Source of the DNA: Thermohalobaculum sp039028795
GTDB taxonomy: Bacteria > Pseudomonadota > Alphaproteobacteria > Rhodobacterales > Rhodobacteraceae
Direction of reading: 5' to 3'
Assembly: GCA_039028795.1 (NCBI GenBank)
Contig: JBCCHJ010000017.1
Location: forward strand, 1 to 64,000
Length of the DNA stretch: 64,000 nt
Shown one piece after another: positions 35,267 through 43,378 of the stretch. Under the pieces are notes generated by a model. That model did not search any database. It was not told where the DNA came from and worked only from the letters and a program-made list of their open reading frames with translations. The position numbers and the translations under genes were made by a program. Each line of letters opens with the position of its first letter. Position 1 is the stretch's first letter.

Positions 35267-36478
35267 ATGGCGTTGACGCCGGAAACGATTCGATCGGCCT
35301 ATGACGCCATCAAAGACGCCACCATTCGAACACCCATAGTTCCGGCGACGCGATTGTCCCTGCAATTGGGTGTGGATCTCTATCTGAAGCTGGAGAACCT
35401 GCAGCATACCAACTCCTTCAAAGCCCGGGGGGCGTTGGCAAAATTGTTGACGCTGACGGATGATCAGCGCGGCGCTGGCGTCATCGCCTGTAGTGCCGGG
35501 AACCACGCACAAGGCGTTGCCTACCATGCAACGCGTCTTGGTGTGCCGTCGACCATCGTGATGCCGGAAGGCACTCCCTTCAACAAAACCCAGCGCACGC
35601 GAGACTTTGGGGCCGAAGTGGTGCTGCACGGAACCGCCTTTGATGAAAGCGTGCAGTTCACTTTGGATATGGCCGCCGAAAGAGGCCTGACCATCGTCCA
35701 TCCCTTCGACGATCCGGTGGTCGCAGCGGGCCAAGGTACCGTGGCATTGGAGATGCTGGAACAAGAGCCCGACCTGGAGACAATCGTCGTGCCCATTGGT
35801 GGTGGCGGTCTGATGGCAGGCATGGCTGTGATGGCGCGGGCGATGAAACCTGAGTTGCAGATCATCGGTGCCCAGGCAGAGCTATACGATGCGGTCAAGT
35901 CCTGCATTCAAGGCACCGCGCCGACCATCGCAGGGGCGTCATTGGCAGAAGGCATCGCTGTACGCGCACCGTCAGATGCGAATGTCGAGGTTATCAGGAC
36001 GCACGTCGATCGGGTCGACAGTGCGACCGAGGCAGAAATCGAAGACGCAGTCTTTGACCTCTTGTCGCATGAAAAACTGGTGGCCGAAGGCGCGCCCGGC
36101 GCCGGTCTGGCCGTGATCAAGAAAAACATCGACGCGTTTCGGGGCCGCAAGGTTGGGCTGGTGATCTGCGGTGGCAATATCGACTCGCGATTGTTGTCGA
36201 CCTTGATCCTGCGCGGCTTGGTCAGGGATGGCCGTATTACCCGGCTGACTTTTGAAATTGACGACACGCCGGGGCAGTTATCGACGATTTCTGCAACCAT
36301 TGGCGATCACGGTGCCAATGTGATCGAGGTCATCCATCAGCGCATGATGCAGACGGTGTCTTTGAAACAGGCGGAATTGGATGTGGTGATCGAGGCCCGC
36401 GATCAATTGCATGTGGAAGAGATCGTCGCGGCACTGCGCGGACTGGGGTTCCGGGTCCGCACAGATAGCGGCATTTAA
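35267..36478 (+). CDS. ilvA: Threonine ammonia-lyase
   Basis: A 403-residue PLP enzyme that deaminates threonine to 2-oxobutyrate, first committed to isoleucine synthesis or used catabolically. The PLP lysine lies in NSFKARGA (Lys52), the substrate loop in SAGNHAQGVAYH and the phosphate-binding loop in VPIGGGGLMAGM. A single C-terminal ACT domain (LTFEIDDTPGQLSTISATI) distinguishes it from the two-ACT biosynthetic form of Escherichia coli. The ATG at 35267 follows AGGAAAGGA and matches family starts. It is tightly coupled to the EamA exporter gene upstream. Confidence 0.92.
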   Translation: MALTPETIRSAYDAIKDATIRTPIVPATRLSLQLGVDLYLKLENLQHTNSFKARGALAKLLTLTDDQRGAGVIACSAGNHAQGVAYHATRLGVPSTIVMPEGTPFNKTQRTRDFGAEVVLHGTAFDESVQFTLDMAAERGLTIVHPFDDPVVAAGQGTVALEMLEQEPDLETIVVPIGGGGLMAGMAVMARAMKPELQIIGAQAELYDAVKSCIQGTAPTIAGASLAEGIAVRAPSDANVEVIRTHVDRVDSATEAEIEDAVFDLLSHEKLVAEGAPGAGLAVIKKNIDAFRGRKVGLVICGGNIDSRLLSTLILRGLVRDGRITRLTFEIDDTPGQLSTISATIGDHGANVIEVIHQRMMQTVSLKQAELDVVIEARDQLHVEEIVAALRGLGFRVRTDSGI

Positions 36479-36619
36479 ATCACGGCGGCGGTCAAACTGG
36501 TTTAGTCAGTCTTCCTGGGCCTGCCATTCCCATTCCGCCTTGGCTTGAACGTGAGTTTCTTCGTGATGGCGCCCAGACAACGGGACTGATGCCCGGACAC
36601 TCGAAGTCTAAACTGGTGA

Positions 36620-37069
36620 TCAGCCGTCGATTTTCGTCAAAAGATCCGTCAGCCACGGAATCGCAATATCTTCCGGCATTTCGGGTGAAGATGAATCGAA
36701 TAAGCCCCGCTCGCCCACCATTTCGGCTTTACAGGCCAGCATCTCGGTCATCAGCTTTTCCGAGCCCTGATTGTACGTGTCGCCAAAGCTTGTGTCGCCC
36801 AGGCCGAACACGGCAAACCGGATGTGGCTGAGGTCAGGCTTGTTCTTCTGCAGCGCCTCATAGAAGTCGACGCCTGTGCCGGGCACGTCGCCGCTGCCGA
36901 AGGTGGCAGATACGACCACGTAAAGCGGCCCATTCTCTAATGCCGACACATCCACATCTTCCAACGAGGAAATCTGAGTGTCATGCGCGTCCCCGAACGC
37001 GGCTTGAAGGTCTTCGCACAGGAACTCGGCCGTCCCGGTTTCCGTGCCATGTAAGAAATGAATCTGCAC
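36620..37069 (-). CDS. Flavodoxin (MioC-like)
   Basis: A 149-residue short-chain flavodoxin. The FMN phosphate loop reads HGTETGTAEFLCEDL, and further flavin contacts lie in VVSATFGSGDVPGTG and FGLGDTSFGDTYNQG. It carries electrons at low potential; the MioC-type pattern suggests a sulfite-reductase-like flavodoxin domain. The GTG at 37069 (VQIHFLHG) has AAGGG about 9 bases upstream and gives the family length; 20 further in-frame codons are not supported. It is monocistronic, minus strand; the partner reductase is not in this window. Confidence 0.83.
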   Translation of the reverse strand: MQIHFLHGTETGTAEFLCEDLQAAFGDAHDTQISSLEDVDVSALENGPLYVVVSATFGSGDVPGTGVDFYEALQKNKPDLSHIRFAVFGLGDTSFGDTYNQGSEKLMTEMLACKAEMVGERGLFDSSSPEMPEDIAIPWLTDLLTKIDG

Positions 37070-37156
37070 TGTGGTGGACCCTTGTCGATATTGCTGCTGG
37101 GAACCTAAGCAGATCATCTGGCTAATCAAGCGTTGTCCGCAGGCTCGGTTGGTTTG

Positions 37157-37966
37157 TCACAGGTCCGTGGGCGGAACTCCGTCGGCCTTGTTGCGCCGGT
37201 CGAACCATTGGCTGGCAAAATCCAGCAACGGGGCATAGCCGGTCATTCGGCAATGGGCGTTGCCGATTTTGCCGAACGTCACACTCCCGGCGTTCTCCCA
37301 GTCCTGTCCCACCAAGGGAAAAAGGGTGTCCAGGTCATCCGCGACATCGGGTGCATCCACCCAGGGCGCGTCAGGGCCCGGCCCGGTCTTTAAGTGCCGC
37401 TGCTTGGTCCGCTTGTGCAGGGCCAAGGTTTCGGCGGCATGGAGCGCCGAGCAGCGATTCCAGCCGACGCCGATCAGCAGAATCTTCATATTCTGTCGGT
37501 TCTGAAGACGGCCCCAAGGCGTTTCTGGCCCTGTCGCCCAGCCATGGGCGTCATGCGGGACAGCCAGTTCGGCTGCATCGGGGCCCAAGAGCAGAACTGA
37601 ACTGGTGGGATGTGGGCTACGGACAACGCCGGGCCATGTCCGGAACGTTTCTGCCACAATCCCATTTGCCCGGACATCCGACCGTGCAATGTCAAATCCC
37701 GGGACCTGTCCACGAAAATGGGCGCTTTCGGCCTGTGACACCTTAATGTCTACGAATTCCAACGGGTCATAGGCATCCCGGGAAAATCCCGGCATGCCGA
37801 TCAGACCGGTTTCCCCGACTGTGTCGATCAATGCCTCGATCAATCCGCGCGGCCCGCCAATCACGTGGCCGATCTGGCCCAGCGCTGTGTGCACGAAGAC
37901 GCTGTCCCCAGGTGCCAAACCCATCGAGCACATCTGTTGCGTCAGATCTTTGGTGCCGAAAATCAT
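37157..37966 (-). CDS. AAC(3) family N-acetyltransferase
   Basis: A 269-residue member of the antibiotic_NAT (aminoglycoside 3-N-acetyltransferase) family. It shows SVFVHTALGQIGHVIGG near the N-terminus, GPDAAELAVPHD and the AAC(3) signature VRSPHPTSSVLLLG. Chromosomal members often do not confer resistance, and some acetylate cell-wall or secondary-metabolite amines, so the physiological substrate is unknown. It is a single gene, 190 bases from the neighbouring minus-strand genes only on the right side; no mobile-element sign or resistance cassette lies nearby. Confidence 0.82.
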   Translation of the reverse strand: MIFGTKDLTQQMCSMGLAPGDSVFVHTALGQIGHVIGGPRGLIEALIDTVGETGLIGMPGFSRDAYDPLEFVDIKVSQAESAHFRGQVPGFDIARSDVRANGIVAETFRTWPGVVRSPHPTSSVLLLGPDAAELAVPHDAHGWATGPETPWGRLQNRQNMKILLIGVGWNRCSALHAAETLALHKRTKQRHLKTGPGPDAPWVDAPDVADDLDTLFPLVGQDWENAGSVTFGKIGNAHCRMTGYAPLLDFASQWFDRRNKADGVPPTDL

Positions 37967-38000
37967 GGGTATTGGAGAGACCTATCTCGACGCCGCAGCG

Positions 38001-38366
38001 TCAAAGCCGCGTTAGTTTTTCAAGCGCCCGGCCATCCTCCCAAGTGCCGTGAAGGTTGCCATCCGGCATAACCACGTAGACAATTGGAAACTCGCTGCCC
38101 CAGTCGACAACGACAACCAGGCCCTGACGCGCGCCCTTACCGGAGTAAACCTGTCCGTCGACGGTCCAGGTGATGGATATTTCCTGATCCTTTTCGATGA
38201 TTGCCGCAGAACCCTGATAGGGTGCTCCGTTGGAGTTCCGTCCGTTGGACCTATAGCTTCCGGTTAGATTGCGATCAGATGACGACTGGGCGGTTGCCGC
38301 AGCGGGTTGCAAGGCAAGCAATGTGAGGCCGCCCAGAAGCATATGGCGGCGGTCGGGGCTTGTCAT
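38001..38366 (-). CDS. Secreted hypothetical protein with Tat-like signal
   Basis: A 121-residue protein. The N-terminus TSPDRRHMLLGGLTLLALQP ends in AAATAQ, a likely signal peptidase cleavage site; the Arg-Arg pair before the hydrophobic core resembles a Tat signal but lacks the full motif. The mature part is beta-rich with a TWTVDGQVYSGKG segment and a terminal GNLHGTWEDGRALEKL, a pattern seen in small periplasmic proteins of roseobacters. No family is recognised with confidence. It is read towards the AAC(3)-like gene. Confidence 0.6.
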   Translation of the reverse strand: MTSPDRRHMLLGGLTLLALQPAAATAQSSSDRNLTGSYRSNGRNSNGAPYQGSAAIIEKDQEISITWTVDGQVYSGKGARQGLVVVVDWGSEFPIVYVVMPDGNLHGTWEDGRALEKLTRL

Positions 38367-38432
38367 GGGTGTCTCCCGTATCTCAAGTATCGAAATATCT
38401 ACGCCGCCTTCGAGATTTTGTAAAAACTTTGC

Positions 38433-39116
38433 TTACCTTTGCTCTGCGGGCCGATCCATCAGATCTGCCAACCGCTTCCCAGGTTCGTCGGCAAACTGGT
38501 CTTCCAGAAACTGGGCGTTTCGAATGAAATCCAGGCGGAAAGTGCGGAAGTCATCGCGCAATTCGCACCATGCGGTCAGGTTCCAGACGGCGCCATAGAA
38601 GGACAACAGCAATGGCCAAACCGTGCGATCCGATTGCTGTCCCTCTTTCGAGCAATAATCGAACCGGACTTTACAGCGTTGCCGGATCGCGCGGCGCAAC
38701 GTGCCGCGAGGGATTTCAATCGGTTCCGCCCAGTGATTGCGCGGGGCATCGATGGGCACCGCCGACATGTAATCCTTCAGATGAGGGGGCAGCGCAGACT
38801 CGATCTTGCGGCAAGCACTCATCGCGGCATCTGCCATACCGTGGTCGGCCCAGCTATCGACAATCCGCAAGCCCAAAACGATGGCCTCGATTTCCTCTTC
38901 GTTGAACATCAGCGGCGGGATGTCGGCGCCATCGCGCAGAATATAGCCGACGCCCGCTTCACCTTCGACGGGCACGCCTGACCCAATGAGCGAGGCGATG
39001 TCGCGGTAAATCGTACGATCCGAGACCTCCAATTCACGTGCGATATCCGCCGCGCGCACGACCTTGCCGCGGCGCAGAATCTGGATGATGTCAAATAACC
39101 TGTCGGCTCGGCGCAT
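38433..39116 (-). CDS. WYL-domain (YafY-type) transcriptional regulator
   Basis: A 227-residue regulator. The N-terminal DeoR-like winged helix reads MRRADRLFDIIQILRRGK and ELEVSDRTIYRDIASLIGSG with the PVEGEAGVGYILR wing. The C-terminal WYL domain contains KVRFDYCSKEG, TVWPLLLSFYGAVWNLTAWCE and RTFRLDFIRN. WYL proteins sense small ligands or nucleic acids. Two identical-arm palindromes lie directly upstream in the divergent spacer (39155-39206), so it probably represses itself and the small membrane-protein gene opposite. Confidence 0.88.
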   Translation of the reverse strand: MRRADRLFDIIQILRRGKVVRAADIARELEVSDRTIYRDIASLIGSGVPVEGEAGVGYILRDGADIPPLMFNEEEIEAIVLGLRIVDSWADHGMADAAMSACRKIESALPPHLKDYMSAVPIDAPRNHWAEPIEIPRGTLRRAIRQRCKVRFDYCSKEGQQSDRTVWPLLLSFYGAVWNLTAWCELRDDFRTFRLDFIRNAQFLEDQFADEPGKRLADLMDRPAEQR

Positions 39117-39154
39117 GGGCGATTCTCCATGTCCAAAGGGCTAGCCTATCTCTC

Positions 39155-39172
39155 CTGACACCATGCTGTCAG
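39155..39172. promoter_or_regulatory. Operator palindrome 1 for the WYL regulator
   Basis: CTGACA-CCATGC-TGTCAG, a perfect 6-bp inverted repeat with a 6-base spacer, 38 bases upstream of the regulator's ATG. An identical-arm copy follows 34 bases on (centre to centre). Confidence 0.7.
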
Positions 39173-39188
39173 TAGCCTGTCACCGGTC

Positions 39189-39206
39189 CTGACAGAATGC
39201 TGTCAG
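39189..39206. promoter_or_regulatory. Operator palindrome 2 for the WYL regulator
   Basis: CTGACA-GAATGC-TGTCAG, with the same arms and spacer length as the first copy and sharing ATGC in the spacer. It lies 54 bases upstream of the small membrane-protein ATG at 39261, where a repressor could block that promoter. Confidence 0.7.
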
Positions 39207-39260
39207 CAGGGTGTGGATAGGGTCCTTTCAGTCGCAATTTTAAACGGAAAGGCTGAATCC

Positions 39261-39497
39261 ATGGGACCCTGTTATGACACCTCGCAGCTCCACAAATTTG
39301 TGCGGACCCCGGAAGACGTGCGCCTGTTAGAGGGGCGGCACCTGGACGTTGACGGACACGCCGGTGGGAACATCGGTATCATCTTCGGGGCCGCGATGTT
39401 CGTTCTGGCCGTTGTTGCCTATAGCATCGAACTCGTCGGCGAACCCGTCGTGGCTGATGAGATCATCGAGGTAGCTGATCATTCTTCCCGGCCATAA
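39261..39497 (+). CDS. Small membrane protein, divergent from the WYL regulator
   Basis: A 78-residue protein starting MGPCYDTSQLHKFV, with one hydrophobic segment (IGIIFGAAMFVLAVVAYSIE) near residues 37-56 and an acidic C-terminus. GGAAAGGCTGAATCC precedes the ATG, a good ribosome site. No family recognised. It faces two matched palindromic sites shared with the WYL regulator, so it is likely the regulator's main target. It overlaps the convergent gene at 39479 by 19 bases. Confidence 0.65.
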   Translation: MGPCYDTSQLHKFVRTPEDVRLLEGRHLDVDGHAGGNIGIIFGAAMFVLAVVAYSIELVGEPVVADEIIEVADHSSRP

Positions 39498-39721
39498 GCA
39501 AGCAACCGGTCGTGCAGGGCATTGGCCTCGGGCGCGCCCGCATGCAAGGCAAAGACATAGGCTTGGGTCAGGAAGAAACAACAGCCATCGATGTCGCCTT
39601 TCGCCTCGGCAAGGTCAGCGGCCTCGCCGTAAAGTTTTGCCAGGGCATTGCGGTCATCCCGGGCATGGGCGTCCAGGATGGCTGCATCCAGGGCGTCGTT
39701 GTCTAATTCATCGGTGCTCAT
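39479..39721 (-). CDS. Small helical protein, function unknown
   Basis: An 80-residue all-helical protein (MSTDELDNDALDAAILDA; FLTQAYVFALHAGAPEAN) with a TPR-like look: two amphipathic helix pairs and small residues at turn positions. No signal peptide. Its start overlaps the stop of the alpha/beta hydrolase gene by 4 bases, making it the third gene of the Rieske oxygenase-hydrolase operon. It may be an adaptor; function unknown. Confidence 0.7.
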   Translation of the reverse strand: MSTDELDNDALDAAILDAHARDDRNALAKLYGEAADLAEAKGDIDGCCFFLTQAYVFALHAGAPEANALHDRLLAYGREE

Positions 39722-40527
39722 TCAGCGTCCAGAAAGTCGGCGACCGCCCGGGTAGACGTCAGATCCAACATGAAGCCCCCGTCGGCATGGCCACCTGATG
39801 TTTCGAGGAACTGTTTCTCTCCGGCCAGGACATCATGCAGCAGCCGGCCCATGCCGATCGGTATCATTTCATCCTGAGCGGAATGGATCACCAATGCCTT
39901 TGCAGTGACATCAGGTGCACGGGCAACGCTATCATATTCGATGCGCGACAACAGTCGAACGGGGAGCCAAGGATAGGAATGAGCGCCGATATCTGTCAGC
40001 GAGGAAAAAGTGTTCTCGACGATCAGTTTTGAAACAGGGCGACGCGTTGCCAGGGCGATGGACACTGCCCCTCCCAGGGAATGACCATAGGCAACGATTT
40101 GGTCTGGCGCGAACCCTTGACCCAAGAGCCAGTCGAAGGCAGCCTCTGCGTCGCGATAGGTCCCTTCTTCCGAGGTCGAGCCGGCGCTGTCGCCGTACCC
40201 CCGATAGTCATAGACCAGTACTGATGCGCCCATGTCCCGGAATGCTTTGACCAAAGGGACGATGTTCTCGATCGTGCCGCCATTCCCATGGCTGATCAGA
40301 ACGGCACGGTCAGCGGCCCCCGGCAGAAACCAGGCGTGCAGGTCAATGTCATCGCTGGTCATCAGCCGCAGATCATCGAAATCCAGACCATAACGCCCTG
40401 GATCGGTTGTGGGGGGCGGGCCTGGAAACCAGACTAACCTATCCTGAAATGCCCAGGCGAGGGCGCAGATCCCTGCGTAAACCGCCCCGATGACAACGAC
40501 AGTTGTGATCACCGGGCGGATGCGCAT
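39718..40527 (-). CDS. Membrane-anchored alpha/beta hydrolase (BEM46/ABHD13-like)
   Basis: A 269-residue hydrolase. The N-terminal hydrophobic segment (ITTVVVIGAVYAGICALAWA) anchors it or acts as an uncleaved signal. The nucleophile elbow is YGHSLGGAVSIALA, the oxyanion loop HGNGGTIENI, and the C-terminal His lies in GGHADGGF. The Asp is probably in HSAQDEMIP. Its ATG overlaps the Rieske oxygenase stop by one base (TGATG), so the two are co-translated. Substrate unknown; the pattern is close to BEM46-type serine hydrolases. Confidence 0.82.
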   Translation of the reverse strand: MRIRPVITTVVVIGAVYAGICALAWAFQDRLVWFPGPPPTTDPGRYGLDFDDLRLMTSDDIDLHAWFLPGAADRAVLISHGNGGTIENIVPLVKAFRDMGASVLVYDYRGYGDSAGSTSEEGTYRDAEAAFDWLLGQGFAPDQIVAYGHSLGGAVSIALATRRPVSKLIVENTFSSLTDIGAHSYPWLPVRLLSRIEYDSVARAPDVTAKALVIHSAQDEMIPIGMGRLLHDVLAGEKQFLETSGGHADGGFMLDLTSTRAVADFLDAE

Positions 40528-41672
40528 CAAGCCTGCATTTGATTGGCCACCCAGACGTGGAAATCATGTGTCGGATTGTCCATCACCGGGGAAAACTTAC
40601 CGCCATCGAAGTGGCTGGCATGGCGGCCCTTCTGCATGCCTTCCACAACGAATATATCCTCGGCAAAAACCTCAGCCCACATCGCCGCGTTCTTCGCACG
40701 CATATCTGCGAAGCCGTCGTCAGCGACATCCGGATCGGTATAGAAGATCTGCACGTGTTCGCGGGACAATTCGTGGGTAATCGGCTCGACAATAAAGCCC
40801 CAGAGATGATCGTTCTGCATGCCGATCATGATGTTGGGGAAGAACATCGGATATTCCGCAGCCCCCTTCCATTTCGGATCCTGGTCGGCAAAGGCCGGAA
40901 AGCATCGCCCGTCATCGGAAAGCGAAGGATTATAGACAGTCACGCCCTGGCCGCTGAACGGGCCTTCGGTTTCGATATGGTAGTGATCTTCCAGCCTGGA
41001 ATAGCTGTTCAGGCCGGGATGCACCCAGGGCAAGTGGTAGCTTTCAGCACCATTTTCGATGGCAAGCTTCCAGTTCGAATTGACGTCCATTTGGAACGTG
41101 CCTTCGTCCCCGCATTTGAAGATCGGCCGGTCGAAGTCTTTATACCGTTCGATTGCGGTGGCGGCATATTCCTCGAAGGGCGGTGCGTTACCGTCGATGT
41201 TGACGAAAACAAAACCCAGCCAGATATGGCTGCGCACTTCCAGCAGCCCCAGGTTTTCCCTTTGGATGTCGTCATGGCGGTTGTTACCAGGGCCGCCGAC
41301 ATGGGGTGTCGCCCGCAGATTGCCGTTCAATTCGTAGGACCAGGAATGGTAAGGACAGCGGATCACACGCCGTAGCGGGCCTTCCTCTTGCACCAAGATC
41401 ATGCCACGGTGGCGGCAGATGTTCTGGAAGACCCTCAGGATGCCATCACGATCCCGCACCATGACCAGGGGTTGCCCCAGAAACGTCATGGGCTTGGCGT
41501 CGCCGGGATTGGCGACGTCTGAAACAAACCCCAGCGCCGCCCAGTTCCGGAAGAACACCTTTTGCTTCTCTTCCTCGAAGACGCCCGCGTCCGTGTAAAA
41601 TTCGTTTGGCAGACCACGTGCTCGGCTTACGGGTTGCGTGACGGCTGAAAGGTCGAATTCGAACGCGGACAT
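40527..41672 (-). CDS. Rieske non-heme iron oxygenase, alpha subunit
   Basis: A 381-residue ring-hydroxylating-type oxygenase. The Rieske cluster ligands are Cys86/His88 (NICRHRG) and Cys106/His109 (RCPYHSWSY). The catalytic iron site is in NWKLAIENGAESYHLPWVH (His213, His218). The bridging residue three before the first His is Glu210, as in the CntA/GbcA-type enzymes that demethylate or cleave quaternary amines, not Asp as in naphthalene-type dioxygenases. This makes carnitine- or betaine-like N-methyl substrates plausible. No reductase component adjoins. The start at M3 of a longer frame is favoured: GAAGGAT lies 8 bases upstream. Confidence 0.82.
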   Translation of the reverse strand: MSAFEFDLSAVTQPVSRARGLPNEFYTDAGVFEEEKQKVFFRNWAALGFVSDVANPGDAKPMTFLGQPLVMVRDRDGILRVFQNICRHRGMILVQEEGPLRRVIRCPYHSWSYELNGNLRATPHVGGPGNNRHDDIQRENLGLLEVRSHIWLGFVFVNIDGNAPPFEEYAATAIERYKDFDRPIFKCGDEGTFQMDVNSNWKLAIENGAESYHLPWVHPGLNSYSRLEDHYHIETEGPFSGQGVTVYNPSLSDDGRCFPAFADQDPKWKGAAEYPMFFPNIMIGMQNDHLWGFIVEPITHELSREHVQIFYTDPDVADDGFADMRAKNAAMWAEVFAEDIFVVEGMQKGRHASHFDGGKFSPVMDNPTHDFHVWVANQMQA

Positions 41673-41900
41673 CGGCATGATCCTTCGCTATTTGCTACTA
41701 CTTTCATGTCGGCAGCTTGGCTGCGATGCTGTTCTCACCGCGACTCTGCGATGTCGCATTTTATGCACAAGCGCTGCGTGAATGCGGCACTGTCAAATTC
41801 TATCATGCAAAATTCATAATATTGTTGCCCTGCTAATGTTTGCAACCTTCGGGCGGATCGTGCAGATACGGATCAACCATCCCTAAGGAATTTCCGCACC

Positions 41901-43349
41901 ATGCGCAGACAACGTAGCACTAAGATCGTTGCCACGGTCGGCCCGGCTTGTTCCACCCGAGACATGCTGAAGCAGCTCTTTATCGCCGGCGTTGACGTCT
42001 TTCGTTTGAATATGAGCCACGGCACCCATGAAGAAGTACGTGAACGCCATCGTCTGATCCGCGAGATCGAGATGGAACTGGAACGCCCAATCGGCATCCT
42101 CGTCGATTTGCAGGGGCCAAAATTGCGGGTCGGACAGTTCCAGGAAGGCAGTGTCGAGCTAGAGCAAGGTCAGGCGTTTCGCTTTGATCTGACCGATGCG
42201 CCGGGGGATGCAAGCCGGGTGACCCTGCCGCATCCAGAGATTTTTCAGGCGCTTGAGCCAGGCGCGTCGCTTCTGGTCAACGACGGTAAAATCCGACTCA
42301 ACGTCAAAGCTTGCGATGCCGAAAGTGCCGATTGCGAAGTCACTGTCGGTGGCACGATCTCCAACAACAAAGGCGTCAATCTACCGGATGTGATCTTGCC
42401 CCTCGCGGCGCTGACGGAAAAGGACAGGACTGATCTGGATTTTGCCTTGGGTTTAGGCGTCGACTGGTTGGCGCTGAGCTTTGTGCAGCGGCCCGAAGAT
42501 GTGATTGAAGCGCGGAGTTTGCTGGGCGGTCACAAGATCGCAATCATGGTCAAAGTGGAAAAACCAGCCGCTGTCCGGCGGTTCGATGAAATTTTGGATA
42601 TCGTGGATGGCATTATGGTCGCGCGTGGCGATCTGGGCGTCGAGATGCAGAGCTTCGAGTTGCCTGCCATTCAAAAGCGCATGATCCGCCGCTGCCGACA
42701 AGTCGGTAAGCCGGTGATCGTCGCCACCCAGATGCTGGAAAGCATGATCGAAAGCCCGCAACCGACCCGGGCCGAAGTGTCTGACGTGGCGACGGCGATC
42801 TATGATGGCGCCGATGCGGTTATGCTGTCAGCGGAAAGTGCTGCTGGCCAATATCCGATCGAGGCGGTCGAGATGATGGACAATGTCGCCCGCAATGTCG
42901 AAGGTGATGCGCTATACATCAAGTCAATCCAGGCTGGGCCGAAAATCGGCCGGGAATCCGTCGCAGATGCAATCACTGCAGCAGCCCGGGAAGTGGCCGA
43001 GGCCACGGATGTCAAAGCGATCTGCTGTTTCACCCATTCAGGCACGACGGCGCTGCTCGCATCGCGTGAGCGGCCGCAGGTGCCGATCCTTGCGCTTACA
43101 CCGATTTCAGGTACGGCCAGGCGGCTGAGCCTGGCCTGGGGCCTTCATTGTGTGCAGACCCCGGCGGTCGAGCGTTTCAAACTGGCGGTCGTCGCTGCCT
43201 CCCGTGCCTGCCGGGCCGATGCCTTCGCCACCGAAGAGGACAAGATCATCGTCACCGCCGGTGTGCCGTTTAACACATCTGGCACCACGAACATCTTGCG
43301 CGTTGCACCGGTTGATGAACGCTTGATCTTTGACGGCGGACAAGAGTGA
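41901..43349 (+). CDS. pyk: Pyruvate kinase
   Basis: A 482-residue glycolytic enzyme transferring phosphate from phosphoenolpyruvate to ADP. The N-terminus RSTKIVATVGPACS is canonical. The active-site segment IMVKVEKPAAV carries the catalytic Lys, with IMVARGDLGVE and KPVIVATQMLESM following. The start ATG at 41901 has CTAAGGAA upstream. It is divergent from the Rieske oxygenase with a 228-base spacer. No allosteric cassette can be deduced. Convergent with a MATE gene, 29 bases apart. Confidence 0.95.
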   Translation: MRRQRSTKIVATVGPACSTRDMLKQLFIAGVDVFRLNMSHGTHEEVRERHRLIREIEMELERPIGILVDLQGPKLRVGQFQEGSVELEQGQAFRFDLTDAPGDASRVTLPHPEIFQALEPGASLLVNDGKIRLNVKACDAESADCEVTVGGTISNNKGVNLPDVILPLAALTEKDRTDLDFALGLGVDWLALSFVQRPEDVIEARSLLGGHKIAIMVKVEKPAAVRRFDEILDIVDGIMVARGDLGVEMQSFELPAIQKRMIRRCRQVGKPVIVATQMLESMIESPQPTRAEVSDVATAIYDGADAVMLSAESAAGQYPIEAVEMMDNVARNVEGDALYIKSIQAGPKIGRESVADAITAAAREVAEATDVKAICCFTHSGTTALLASRERPQVPILALTPISGTARRLSLAWGLHCVQTPAVERFKLAVVAASRACRADAFATEEDKIIVTAGVPFNTSGTTNILRVAPVDERLIFDGGQE

Positions 43350-43378
43350 CCTTTGAGGACCTGGAAAAAGGTCGCAGA

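Noticed and set aside
37157..37966. Whether the AAC(3)-like gene marks a mobile resistance element
   Set aside because: No integrase, transposase, inverted repeats or compositional break nearby; flanking genes are ordinary chromosomal ones.
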